Origin: Butyrivibrio hungatei
GTDB taxonomy: Bacteria; Bacillota; Clostridia; Lachnospirales; Lachnospiraceae
Length of the DNA: 64,000 nucleotides
Assembly: GCF_900101605.1 (NCBI RefSeq)
Contig: NZ_FMUR01000007.1
Location: 62,001 to 126,000, forward strand
Direction: 5' to 3'
Shown here: positions 1 through 7,901 of the stretch, in pieces
Numbering within the stretch: the first letter of the stretch is position 1
Layout: every line of letters begins with the position of its first letter
Made by a program: the position numbers and the translations under genes
Notes under the pieces: generated by a model
What the model was told of the DNA's origin: nothing
The model's database searches: none
What the model saw: the letters and a program-made list of their open reading frames with translations, nothing else

Positions 1-449
1 AGCTTCTCTTCAAATGAAGCAATGAGTTCCTTGTAATCATATGCCATTCTGAAATAAACTTCGTTTACGATGGCAAGAGTAGGAATCTCATACAATGATG
101 TGTTAAGCCAGGTGCCGTTTGTTTCGATTGTAAGACCACAGTCTGCGTCGGTTCCTATTGTGAAGTCCTCATATCTGGGGTGCCAGAGACGAAGAAAGTC
201 TACATAAGATTTTTTGATCCATGTGACTTTGGAAAGATATGTAAGTTCATCTTCCTTAAATGTGAGATTGCAGTAAGCAAGAATCTGATTTTTGATCTCA
301 TCCACCATCTCTTTGGTGAATTTCACATCTTTGTTCCTGCATTTGAATGTCCATGTAGTCGTGTAATCAGGAAAGTTGTGATAGATTGCCTGACCCATTG
401 AAAATTTGTAAAGGTCTGTTTCAAGAAGGCTTTGAATAATGTTTTCCAT
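1..449 (-). CDS. pncB: Nicotinate phosphoribosyltransferase, N-terminal part (runs off left edge)
   Basis: The family joins nicotinate and PRPP to give nicotinate mononucleotide in cytoplasmic NAD salvage. Only about 149 N-terminal residues are in the window; the rest lies beyond base 1. The translation begins MENIIQSLLETDLYKFSMGQ, and the LLxTDLYKxxMxQA block is the signature N-terminus of the family; a Phe-Leu-Arg-Leu-Trp-His segment follows near residue 88. The ATG at 449 is preceded by AGGAG at a good distance. It lies 34 bases downstream of the adenylyltransferase gene at 484-1002 on the same strand, so the two probably form a salvage operon in which this enzyme makes the substrate for its neighbour. 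No stop codon interrupts the frame. Confidence 0.9.
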   Translation of the reverse strand, partial: MENIIQSLLETDLYKFSMGQAIYHNFPDYTTTWTFKCRNKDVKFTKEMVDEIKNQILAYCNLTFKEDELTYLSKVTWIKKSYVDFLRLWHPRYEDFTIGTDADCGLTIETNGTWLNTSLYEIPTLAIVNEVYFRMAYDYKELIASFEEK

Positions 450-483
450 AATTGGCTCCTTTTTAAAAAAGTGTTTTTATATA

Positions 484-1002
484 TTATTTGAGTTTTCCTG
501 TTGATCTCAGGTACTCGAGAAAAACACTGTTTATTTCATTTTCATGTTCGTTTGGATTGTTTCTTATTTCTGTTCCGGAGGTCTTTATCACCTGCCTGTC
601 GACGAGAGTAAAAGTGTGATCCGGGTAAATGGCTCCCAATTTGTCGACATATGAAGGCTCGCCCGTATACCAGGTAAAGTGTGCGCTGTCGGGACTTATT
701 CCTGCGTTGGCAAAAAGTTCATCCCCCCACAGAACCCAGTTTTCATGGGTGAAAGTTCCGTCGAGACCGAGTTTTTTATCATCGATCTTAATTACAATAA
801 TGCGGTCCTTATCGTTTTCATACATTTTTTGAACAAGACGTATTCTTGTCTCGAAATCAATAAAGTCGCGACCTCTGTCGGCCTGATATCCGCAGACGGC
901 AAGAATGATCTTGTCGTTTTCATCAAGAGCTCTTTTTATCAGAGACTCATGTCCTTTGTGCATCGGTATGAAACATCCGAACACAATTCCAATTTTTATC
1001 AT
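484..1002 (-). CDS. NadR/NadM-type nicotinamide (nicotinate) mononucleotide adenylyltransferase
   Basis: A 172-residue single-domain nucleotidyltransferase that would adenylate NMN or NaMN to the dinucleotide. The HxGH-class motif is visible as GCFIPMHKGH (residues 9-18), and the second family motif is SGTEIR near residue 142. It corresponds to the adenylyltransferase domain of NadR without the repressor HTH or the ribosylnicotinamide kinase domain. The ATG at 1002 has a GAGGAAACCAA ribosome binding site. It is followed after 34 bases by pncB, which makes NaMN, so this is a two-gene NAD salvage unit. Whether NMN or NaMN is the preferred substrate cannot be told from sequence. Confidence 0.82.
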   Translation of the reverse strand: MIKIGIVFGCFIPMHKGHESLIKRALDENDKIILAVCGYQADRGRDFIDFETRIRLVQKMYENDKDRIIVIKIDDKKLGLDGTFTHENWVLWGDELFANAGISPDSAHFTWYTGEPSYVDKLGAIYPDHTFTLVDRQVIKTSGTEIRNNPNEHENEINSVFLEYLRSTGKLK

Positions 1003-1167
1003 TTGGTTTCCTCGTGATATTTCGTTTTGGGTATTATATCACTTTTTTGTCAGGATTTAAAAGTTTAGTAAAAAAAATTGTAACTATTCAGAGTCAAGAC
1101 TCGGAAACGCAGATGTGTTAATATGTACATAGTTTGTTTGATTATGTCGGGCAGAAGGAGATTATGC

Positions 1168-2052
1168 ATGAGTTCAAAAGACAGGGTGCTGGATTTTTTG
1201 GAAAAAAATAAAGAGGACTACATCTCGGGAGAATTTATGGCAGAGAGTCTCGGACTGTCCAGAACCGCTGTGTGGAAGGCGATAAAAGAGCTTAGAAATC
1301 AGGGGTATGTGATCGAGGCATCCAGTAAAAAGGGATACATTCTCGGAACATCGAACGATATAATTTCTGAATCGGGAATAATTGCGGAGCTTTCGACATA
1401 TTCCGGCAATGGGGCTTCCGGGAAAAAAGAAAAGATTTATAACGCGATTCTTTCGGCTGAAGGAATGATACATATACATGAAACGCTTGATTCGACCAAC
1501 AAAGCCGCAAAGGAGCTGGCAATTGCGGGGGCGACCGGCGGAACGGTGGTCATTGCCAAGAGTCAGACTTTGGGAAAAGGAAGGAGAGAGCACGAGTTCT
1601 TTTCTCCCGAGGGCGGAATTTACATGAGTATTATTCTGACCCCTGTGATGCTTCCAAGTCTTGAACCCGATGTCATTACGGCGCTAGCGGGAGTTTCAGT
1701 CTGTGAAGCTGTGCAGGATCTATGCGGGATTGTGCCGAAGATAAAACCTGTGAACGATCTTTTTGTCGACGGTAAAAAGATCTGTGGAATCCTTACAGAG
1801 TCGGGAACAGAATTTGATACGGGAACAGTGCAGTGGATCGTTATCGGTATCGGCATAAATTTTGATTCCGATATCAACGAATTTCCTAAGGAATTGCAAA
1901 GCATAGCAGGTTCACTTTTTGAGCCCGGGAAATCATCCGTTACAAAGAACAGACTCATTGCTGCCATCATATGCAATCTCTCAAGACTTGGCACAGAGAG
2001 CACCAAGGAAGTATTGAAAGCATATAATGACAGACTTATCTGTAAGCATTAG
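1168..2052 (+). CDS. birA: BirA biotin-protein ligase / biotin repressor, C-terminal domain missing
   Basis: BirA activates biotin to biotinyl-AMP, attaches it to AccB, and represses biotin genes. Residues about 1-65 form the HTH (SRTAVWKAIKELRNQGYVIE region). The catalytic domain follows, with the biotin/AMP loop GKGRREHEF near residue 132 in place of GRGRxGR, and KPVNDLF and KICGILTE motifs further on. The start at 1168 has AGAAGGAG seven bases upstream; an upstream in-frame ATG at 1123 has none. The protein is 294 residues and stops at YNDRLICKH, just where the SH3-like C-terminal domain (about 45-50 residues, VKL...GxISxGID) should start. The following DNA is a terminator with no continuation in another frame. 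Ligase activity may be reduced. It lies beside bioB/bioY and serves AccB at 21.1 kb. Confidence 0.85.
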   Translation: MSSKDRVLDFLEKNKEDYISGEFMAESLGLSRTAVWKAIKELRNQGYVIEASSKKGYILGTSNDIISESGIIAELSTYSGNGASGKKEKIYNAILSAEGMIHIHETLDSTNKAAKELAIAGATGGTVVIAKSQTLGKGRREHEFFSPEGGIYMSIILTPVMLPSLEPDVITALAGVSVCEAVQDLCGIVPKIKPVNDLFVDGKKICGILTESGTEFDTGTVQWIVIGIGINFDSDINEFPKELQSIAGSLFEPGKSSVTKNRLIAAIICNLSRLGTESTKEVLKAYNDRLICKH

Positions 2053-2070
2053 TGCACGAATAAGGTTATC

Positions 2071-2126
2071 GCAATAACACCCCACCCCTGTATCTGCACG
2101 CCGGCGGGGTGTGGGTGTTATTGTGC
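2071..2126. terminator. Bidirectional intrinsic terminator between birA and bioB
   Basis: A GC-rich stem (AATAACACCC and CACCCC on the left, GGGGTG and GGGTGTTATT on the right) with one bulge encloses a 17-base loop. The right arm overlaps the last codons of bioB. It sits between the convergent ends of birA and bioB and would stop transcription both ways. Confidence 0.75.
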
Positions 2127-3077
2127 GATTTCGTATCCGAGAGAGCGGATGTTCTCAAGGTCTTTTTCAAGCGAAACACCTTTTACGGTGAGCATGTCAC
2201 CTGAAATTGTGGCATTTGAGCCGGACTTGAAAAAGGATATGCCGGCATCTTCGATTATGTCTCTGCCTGCCGCGAAGCGGATCTCAGACTTGGGAAGGAT
2301 GAATTTGAAGACGGCAATGATTCTTCGGAGTTCATTTTCGGAAAGATAGGGATAGGATTCCATGGGAGTTCCTTTTATGGGCTTTAACATGTTGATCGGG
2401 ACTGATTCGGGATTTACTTCTCTTAAAGCAAATGCCATTTCAATCCTGTCTTCCCAGCTTTCTCCGACACCGAAGATTCCTCCGCTGCAAAGTTCGAGTC
2501 CCGCTTCATGAACAAGCTTCATTACTTTTATTTTTTCGTCTGTGGTGTGAGTTGTGCATAACTTTCCAAAGTACTTGGGGCTTGTTTCAATATTGTTGTG
2601 CACGCGTTTTACACCGGCTTTTTTTAATTCTTCGAGGTCCTCTTTTGTTAAAAGTCCCAAAGATACGCAGGGGATAAGATTTGTCTCCGATACGATTCCT
2701 TTTACGTTTTCGCATATCTGTGAAAGTTCTTTTGCATTTACTTTTCTTCCCGATGAAACCTGGCAGTAGTGGGTTATTCCGGTTTTGTTGCGCTTTTTTG
2801 CGTCAGTTACAACGTAATCAGTATCCCTGACTTTATACTCGGGAATCTCGGCACTTGAACAGCTTGACTGCGCACAGAACTTGCAGTTTTCAGAGCAGCG
2901 TCCGCCTTTTACGCTCATAATGGCGCACATGTCAAAACTGTTTCCGTTATATTTTTTTCTTATTTCATCTGCTGCACAAGCAACTTCTTCGATATCTTCG
3001 TTTATCAGGAAAAGAGCTTCTTCTTTGGTAATGGTTGAACCGTTAAGTACTTTTTCTTTTAATTCATTTACAGTCAT
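2118..3077 (-). CDS. bioB: Biotin synthase (radical SAM)
   Basis: BioB inserts sulfur into dethiobiotin to make biotin, using a radical-SAM [4Fe-4S] cluster and an auxiliary [2Fe-2S] cluster as sulfur donor. The motif SENCKFCAQS (CxxxCxxC, with the upstream Cys in GGRC) is near residue 60, and HNNIET and GIFGVGESWEDR follow. The start chosen at 3077 has AAAGGAG nine bases upstream; the open frame extends 22 codons further to 3143 but would run into the operator. The protein is 319 residues, normal for the family. bioA, bioD and bioF are absent here, so with BioY this suggests salvage of dethiobiotin or biotin. Expression is probably controlled by BirA at the inverted repeat 3132-3164. Confidence 0.95.
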   Translation of the reverse strand: MTVNELKEKVLNGSTITKEEALFLINEDIEEVACAADEIRKKYNGNSFDMCAIMSVKGGRCSENCKFCAQSSCSSAEIPEYKVRDTDYVVTDAKKRNKTGITHYCQVSSGRKVNAKELSQICENVKGIVSETNLIPCVSLGLLTKEDLEELKKAGVKRVHNNIETSPKYFGKLCTTHTTDEKIKVMKLVHEAGLELCSGGIFGVGESWEDRIEMAFALREVNPESVPINMLKPIKGTPMESYPYLSENELRRIIAVFKFILPKSEIRFAAGRDIIEDAGISFFKSGSNATISGDMLTVKGVSLEKDLENIRSLGYEIAQ

Positions 3078-3131
3078 AGTTTGTCTCCTTTTATCGTGGC
3101 AATTGAGTATTAGTATAATCAATAAAAGTGC

Positions 3132-3164
3132 ATTGTCAACCAAAGAATAAAAATGGTTGACAAT
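3132..3164. promoter_or_regulatory. BirA operator shared by bioB and bioY
   Basis: A perfect 10-bp inverted repeat ATTGTCAACC / GGTTGACAAT is separated by 13 bases in the divergent bioB-bioY intergenic region. Firmicute BirA sites have the form TTGTTAACC-N14-16-GGTTAACAA, so this is a clear variant with C/G at one position per arm. The location between the two promoters fits co-repression of synthesis and uptake. Confidence 0.85.
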
Positions 3165-3227
3165 AATAACGCATGAATATATACTTCGTTAAGTGTGAAA
3201 ATATTTAGAACAAAAGAGGGAAAAACA

Positions 3228-3764
3228 ATGACTGAACAGAGTAATAAGACCAAGAGACTTGTAGTAAGTGCTCTTTTTGCGGCACTTTTATGTATAGGAG
3301 CATATATCAGCGTTCCGCTTCCGATTCCCGGAGCGCCGCATATAACGATGATAAATTTTGTGTTATTGCTTATCGCTTTGTTATTTAATGTCGGAGAGTC
3401 ATTTCTGATTGTTGCGGTATGGATGCTTCTTGGAATTGTAGGTATTCCGGTGTTCATAGGCGGAAAGGGCGGAATAGGTTACCTTATACAGCCCTGGGGA
3501 GCTTATACATGGGCATTTATCGTAGTAGCGGTACTTATTCCGCTCATCCGCGGAAAGTCCTACAATCGAATCAGATATACCGTCAGCGCAGTCATCGGCG
3601 TTATAGTCATAGACATAATAGGAATGATATATCTTATGGCAATGTCACACTATGACTTGGTGACAGGCTTTGCAATGGGATTTGCGCCGTTTATTGTTCT
3701 CGATCTTGTCAAAGCAGTCGTTGCAGCGCAGATAATACCTGCATTTAAAAAGGTACTTAATTGA
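3228..3764 (+). CDS. bioY: BioY biotin transporter S component
   Basis: BioY is the substrate-binding integral membrane protein of the energy-coupling-factor biotin importer. The 178-residue protein has about six hydrophobic segments; the family loops VPLPIPGAP (near residue 31) and GGKGGIGYL (near residue 81) are visible. The ATG at 3228 has GAGGGA upstream and gives the family's usual length; an upstream ATG at 3195 lacks an RBS. No ECF ATPase or EcfT genes are in the window, so it presumably uses shared ECF modules or works alone. It is divergent from bioB across the BirA operator. Confidence 0.93.
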   Translation: MTEQSNKTKRLVVSALFAALLCIGAYISVPLPIPGAPHITMINFVLLLIALLFNVGESFLIVAVWMLLGIVGIPVFIGGKGGIGYLIQPWGAYTWAFIVVAVLIPLIRGKSYNRIRYTVSAVIGVIVIDIIGMIYLMAMSHYDLVTGFAMGFAPFIVLDLVKAVVAAQIIPAFKKVLN

Positions 3765-3784
3765 TATAGCAGTCGCAAAGGCGA

Positions 3785-4951
3785 TCACGAGAAGATAATA
3801 TTCTTAAGCTTTCTTGTGAGCGGGCCTGTTCCGTAATCGTAGCGCTGAACCATCATAAGGAAAGTTGTGTTGGTCGCGGGATCGTTTGAGAAGTGTGCAC
3901 CAAGCCAGCCGTCCCAGCCGTATTCACCTTTGTTGGCAATAAGTGAGGCTTGTCTCGGATCATCCAGAACGCGCATGAGGTTTCCGTAGGTATATCCTTC
4001 AAGTCCCTGCCAGCGATCAAGGTCAGCCTGCTGAGTGGCGTTAAGTTTACCGGAAGTCAGATACTTAACGCTGTTTGGAGTAAGGATCTGCTTGCCTTCA
4101 TATGTTCCGCCGTTAAGAAGCATCTGAGCGAAACGTGAGTAATCATCTATTGTGGAGAAAAGACCTGCTCCGCCTGATTCAAACGGATTTGGATCGCCGT
4201 TATTTCTGATGGCAAGGTTGTCACCATAGAATTCGACAAGCTTGCCTTTTGTATTTCTGTAGGCTTTTGCAAGGCGGTCTTTTTTGTTCTCGGGAACATA
4301 GAAATCGGTATCTTTCATATCAAGAGGCTCAAGAATTCTTGATCTTACAAAATCTCCAAAGCTCATGCCCGAAGCTTTTTCAATAACGGCACCGAGCACA
4401 TCCGCACTTGTACCGTATTGGAAATGACTTCCGGGTATGAAATTAAGCGGGATCTTTCCGAGTTCTTCGGCAAATTCCATTGTAGTCATCATTTTATCCG
4501 AACCGAGTTTTTTCTCCATCTTATTCATAAGACGTCCGACTTCGACTTCGGAAGCGGTGTTGAGCCCGGGATATACGAGTCCTGATGTCATATTAAGGAG
4601 ATCGCGAATTCTCATTTTATTATCTGCGGGGACTTTATGAACCTTGTCTTTGCAAAGATAGGTCTGCTTTTTATAGCTTTCGATATAGTCGCCGACGGGT
4701 TCGCTGAGGTCGAGAATTCCGTCCTCTATGAGTATCATTGCGGCAACCGCTGTAACCGGTTTTGACTGCGAATATAATCTGAAGATATTGTCACGACCGA
4801 TCGGAGTTTTGTTTTCTATGTCGGCATAGCCGCTTTTGGCAAAAAAGATTTCTTTTCCGTCCGTTATCTCAAGTGCGATAACACCGGCAACTTCGCGGTT
4901 TTCTACGGCTCTGTCCATGCATTCCTGAATAAGTTTTTGCTTGTCTCTCAT
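3785..4951 (-). CDS. Beta-lactamase-family serine hydrolase (class C / esterase EstB type)
   Basis: A 388-residue soluble protein of the serine beta-lactamase-like superfamily (PBP4*, EstB, 6-aminohexanoate-dimer hydrolases). The SxxK nucleophile motif is SQSK near residue 63, the second motif is YGTS (YxS in place of YxN), and a conserved GGAGLFST segment follows. No signal peptide or membrane anchor is seen, so it is probably a cytoplasmic esterase or amidase rather than a penicillin-binding protein. The start at 4951 has AGGAAAGG upstream; the frame extends ten codons further to 4981, into the hairpin repeat at 4974. It is transcribed toward bioY. The substrate is unknown. Confidence 0.8.
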   Translation of the reverse strand: MRDKQKLIQECMDRAVENREVAGVIALEITDGKEIFFAKSGYADIENKTPIGRDNIFRLYSQSKPVTAVAAMILIEDGILDLSEPVGDYIESYKKQTYLCKDKVHKVPADNKMRIRDLLNMTSGLVYPGLNTASEVEVGRLMNKMEKKLGSDKMMTTMEFAEELGKIPLNFIPGSHFQYGTSADVLGAVIEKASGMSFGDFVRSRILEPLDMKDTDFYVPENKKDRLAKAYRNTKGKLVEFYGDNLAIRNNGDPNPFESGGAGLFSTIDDYSRFAQMLLNGGTYEGKQILTPNSVKYLTSGKLNATQQADLDRWQGLEGYTYGNLMRVLDDPRQASLIANKGEYGWDGWLGAHFSNDPATNTTFLMMVQRYDYGTGPLTRKLKNIIFS

Positions 4952-4973
4952 AACATCTTTCCTTTCCTGAGCA

Positions 4974-5046
4974 CGTGACATGGGGACGGTTCTTTTGTCT
5001 CCTTTCGCGAAGCGAGAGGAGACAAAAGAACCGTCCCCATGTCACG
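4974..5046. repeat. Near-perfect 35-bp hairpin repeat (REP-like, GGGGACGGTTC core)
   Basis: Two 35-base arms, CGTGACATGGGGACGGTTCT onward and its reverse complement, have one mismatch and a 3-base GAA loop. The arms contain the GGGGACGGTTCTTTTGTC core that recurs in many bacterial genomes as a REP/BIME-type palindrome, often linked to IS200-like REP transposases. No transposase is nearby. The element lies just upstream of the serine hydrolase gene, between two divergent genes. Confidence 0.8.
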
Positions 5047-5162
5047 CGAAATTTTATAAATATGATTGTAATATGAAATGCTTATGTCTGCCTATAAGAT
5101 GTCAATATTATACAAAATAAAATAAGGATAGCATAATGGAATTATCAAAGGAGTACAAAAAC

Positions 5163-5783
5163 ATGAAAAACATACTTGCGTTTGGTGATTCAAATACATG
5201 GGGACTTATCCCGGGAACAAAAGAAAGATATTCAAATGAGATCAGATGGACGGGGCTTGTTCAGAATAAACTTAATGACACGAAAATAATAGAAGAGGGA
5301 CTTTGCGGAAGAACAACCGTATTCGAAGATGAGATAAGACCTTTCAGAAAGGGTGTTGATACACTTCCTCTTATCCTTGAGAGTGCATCTCCTTTAGACG
5401 GAGTAATCATAATGCTTGGAACCAATGACTGCAAAACCTACTACCATGCCAATCCGCACGTTATAGGAAAAGGCCTTGAGCGTTGCATCGAAGAGATTGA
5501 GAAGTATGTTGCGCCGGAGAAGGTTTTGGTCGTATCACCAATTCATCTTGGCGACGATGTGTGGCAGCCCACAAAGGATCCAGAGTTTGATACGGATTCT
5601 GTAAACCGCAGCAAAGAGCTTGCGAATACATACAAGAAGATCGCAGAAAAAAGAGGAAATACATTCCTTGCAGCTTCTTCCTACGCTTCTCCAAGCAAAC
5701 GTGACGACGAGCACCTTGACGAAAAAGGCCATGAGGCACTTGCAACCGCAATCACAAGAAAGATTGAGGCTATGCAGATTTGA
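5163..5783 (+). CDS. SGNH/GDSL-family hydrolase (arylesterase-like)
   Basis: A 206-residue cytoplasmic esterase of the SGNH superfamily, similar to the arylesterase and carbohydrate-acetylesterase groups. Block I is FGDSNTWG (residues 6-13, nucleophile Ser), block III is LGTNDC near residue 91, and the catalytic Asp/His pair is in DDEHLDEKGH near residue 183. The ATG at 5163 has AAAGGAG nine bases upstream; an upstream in-frame ATG at 5136 lacks one. There is no signal peptide. In fibre-degrading bacteria such proteins often deacetylate sugars, but the substrate is not shown by sequence. It is a single gene, divergent from the serine hydrolase. Confidence 0.85.
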   Translation: MKNILAFGDSNTWGLIPGTKERYSNEIRWTGLVQNKLNDTKIIEEGLCGRTTVFEDEIRPFRKGVDTLPLILESASPLDGVIIMLGTNDCKTYYHANPHVIGKGLERCIEEIEKYVAPEKVLVVSPIHLGDDVWQPTKDPEFDTDSVNRSKELANTYKKIAEKRGNTFLAASSYASPSKRDDEHLDEKGHEALATAITRKIEAMQI

Positions 5784-5886
5784 TGACAGCAGCACTATCT
5801 GAATAAAAATACAGGCAAAATGATGCCAAGTTCATATAACTGATATATAATTTACGTATCAATCATATGTATAATTGGAGAATGTT

Positions 5887-7188
5887 ATGGAACAACTGGT
5901 ATCAAATTTGCTGATTTACGGAGATCTTCCCCAAAATTCAATATTGATGCAGCTTGCATCGGTTTTTAAGGATTTTCACTCAAATGATTATGACAAGACA
6001 GACCTGACTACGAGAATATACAAGCAGATAAAGCGTATTCTCGAGTTGGGAACGGATTATGCTTTTGACAAAAACTTATGGCATAACTATCTGACTTATC
6101 TTTTGATCATGCAGGAAAATCCTTTTTCTTTGACATGTGAAAAAGTGGGAAGCAAGGATGGAAGCGTAAATCATTTTGCCAAGAGCGATTTTGGCGTGTA
6201 TAAAAAACTTTTTGAATATGATTTTTCAGAGATAGAAGATGCGCTTGAGATAGATTGTTTCTCATGTATAACGGATTATAAGGCAATTGAGAAGCCTGAG
6301 CTTATGTACAATCATAATGTGAGCGAAAAGGTCAGAGGCCTTTCCGAAAAACTTGAAAAAGCTAAGGATGAAAATGAATTTTTTGATACCGTGACGAACT
6401 TCTACAAGGAGATCGGTGTGGGCGCGTTCGGTCTTAATAAGGCATTTAGATTGAACGAAGGAAATGACGGAAAGATTCTTTTCTCATCAATAAACAACAT
6501 GGACAGTGTTGTGCTTGACGACCTTGTGGGATACGAAATCCAGAAGAAAAAACTTGTTGAAAATACCAAAGCGTTTGTTGAGGGAAAGAAAGCAAACAAC
6601 GTGCTTTTGTTCGGCGACAGCGGTACGGGAAAATCGACAAGCATAAAGGCTATCGTAAATGAGTTTTACGGTGACGGTCTTAGAATGATCGAGATATATA
6701 AATATCAGTTCAGGCTGTTATCGGGACTTATCTCGCAGATTAAGAACAGAAATTATAAGTTTATTATCTATATGGACGATCTTTCTTTTGAGGAAGATGA
6801 ATCCGATTATAAGTTCCTCAAAGCGGTCATTGAAGGCGGTGTTGAGACAAGACCCGACAATATCCTTATTTATGCGACGTCAAACAGAAGACATCTTATT
6901 CGCGAGACCTGGAGAGACAGGAACGATGTTGAGCAGAATGCCGACATTCATCATTCGGATACAATGGAAGAGAAGCTGTCGCTTGCAAACAGATTCGGTG
7001 TGACGATCGGATATTATAAGCCTTCAAGACAGGAATATTATAATATTGTCAAAAAATTGGCAATCAGGAATAAAATAGATATGAAGGAAGAAGAATTGTT
7101 TAGAGAGGCAGACAGATGGGAAATGAATCATGGCGGAATCTCGGGTCGAGTTGCGCAGCAGTTCATCAACCATTTGCTTGGTCTGTGA
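5887..7188 (+). CDS. DUF815-family AAA+ ATPase
   Basis: A 433-residue protein of the DUF815 AAA family. Walker A is GDSGTGKST near residue 242, Walker B is [11 protein letters not shown] near residue 296, and the family signature [11 protein letters not shown] follows near residue 337. The N-terminal 200 residues are a family-specific helical region. The start at 5887 has GGAG six bases upstream; a TTG at 5875 is the only earlier choice. Members are widespread in Clostridia and their biochemical role is unsettled; they are predicted ATP-dependent remodelling proteins. It is cytoplasmic and apparently a single gene. Confidence 0.85.
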   Translation: MEQLVSNLLIYGDLPQNSILMQLASVFKDFHSNDYDKTDLTTRIYKQIKRILELGTDYAFDKNLWHNYLTYLLIMQENPFSLTCEKVGSKDGSVNHFAKSDFGVYKKLFEYDFSEIEDALEIDCFSCITDYKAIEKPELMYNHNVSEKVRGLSEKLEKAKDENEFFDTVTNFYKEIGVGAFGLNKAFRLNEGNDGKILFSSINNMDSVVLDDLVGYEIQKKKLVENTKAFVEGKKANNVLLFGDSGTGKSTSIKAIVNEFYGDGLRMIEIYKYQFRLLSGLISQIKNRNYKFIIYMDDLSFEEDESDYKFLKAVIEGGVETRPDNILIYATSNRRHLIRETWRDRNDVEQNADIHHSDTMEEKLSLANRFGVTIGYYKPSRQEYYNIVKKLAIRNKIDMKEEELFREADRWEMNHGGISGRVAQQFINHLLGL

Positions 7189-7200
7189 GTAAGAAGAGGA

Positions 7201-7416
7201 TTATGGCATCCACTTTAGGTTTGGACAACCTATGGCACAGCCGTTCAGATAATTGTTTCTTACTTCACATGCTGCATTTCTGCAATCGCTGCATTTGAAA
7301 GTGTAGTGGTAGGAGTATCTTTTTTTGCAGAATTTACAACAAAAAGGCATATTGCTGTTTCTGGCATTAAAAGTGCGGCCGCAGCCAATGCATATTTTTG
7401 TGATATTATGTGACAT
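7201..7416 (-). CDS. Small cysteine-rich (zinc-ribbon-like) protein
   Basis: A 71-residue protein with ten cysteines (positions 9, 12, 26, 27, 30, 42, 45, 50, 60 and 64), including CIGC, CKFC and CSDC knuckles. This suggests two or three zinc sites or an iron-sulfur site. I do not recognise a family. The start at 7416 has AAAGGAGGG ten bases upstream, which is better than the upstream ATG at 7470. It is convergent with the DUF815 gene, ending 13 bases from it, and upstream of hypA on the opposite strand. The density of CxxC motifs and the good RBS support a real gene. Confidence 0.6.
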   Translation of the reverse strand: MSHNITKICIGCGRTFNARNSNMPFCCKFCKKRYSYHYTFKCSDCRNAACEVRNNYLNGCAIGCPNLKWMP

Positions 7417-7518
7417 GGCAAGCCCTCCTTTAGGTAATAATATTATCTTTTTAAAGCGGGATTTATTCAATTAAAATGCTATAAAATGATAATGAAAATA
7501 TGATGTGTGGTGAATAAT

Positions 7519-7857
7519 ATGCATGAAATGAGTTATGTTACAAGGATAGTAGCGATGGCTATGGATTCTGCAAAAGACAGCAAGATAAAGAGTATTCATG
7601 TTCTTGTCGGCAAAACAAGCGGAATATTGCCTTATTATTTAAACAAGTATTATACGAAAGCTGTGGAAGGTACACCGCTTGCCGGATCGGAGCTTATATG
7701 CGAGGAGGTTCCCGTAAAAGCGCTGTGCGAGGAATGCGGAAAAGAGTATTTTCCCGACAAGAGCAATAGATACCTGTGCCCTAACTGCGGCGGGAAAAGA
7801 GCTAAAATAATAGAGGGCAAGGATATAGTAATAAAGAGTATAACAGTTGAAGATTGA
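7519..7857 (+). CDS. hypA: HypA-type nickel/zinc metallochaperone
   Basis: HypA delivers nickel to NiFe hydrogenase (and in some species urease). The 112-residue protein begins MHEMSYVTRI; His2 is the N-terminal nickel ligand and requires the start at 7519 rather than the in-frame GTG at 7507. The zinc site is formed by CEEC (near residue 70) and CPNC (near residue 87). No hydrogenase structural gene or other hyp gene lies in the window. It is 44 bases upstream of a CobW/HypB-like GTPase, so the two may form a metal-delivery pair for a target encoded elsewhere. Residues YYLNKYY differ from typical HypA, so function outside hydrogenase maturation is possible. Confidence 0.8.
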   Translation: MHEMSYVTRIVAMAMDSAKDSKIKSIHVLVGKTSGILPYYLNKYYTKAVEGTPLAGSELICEEVPVKALCEECGKEYFPDKSNRYLCPNCGGKRAKIIEGKDIVIKSITVED

Positions 7858-7901
7858 AAAGCAGAGGTCGTAACAGGCCTCTGTTTTGGATTGGAGAAGA
7901 A

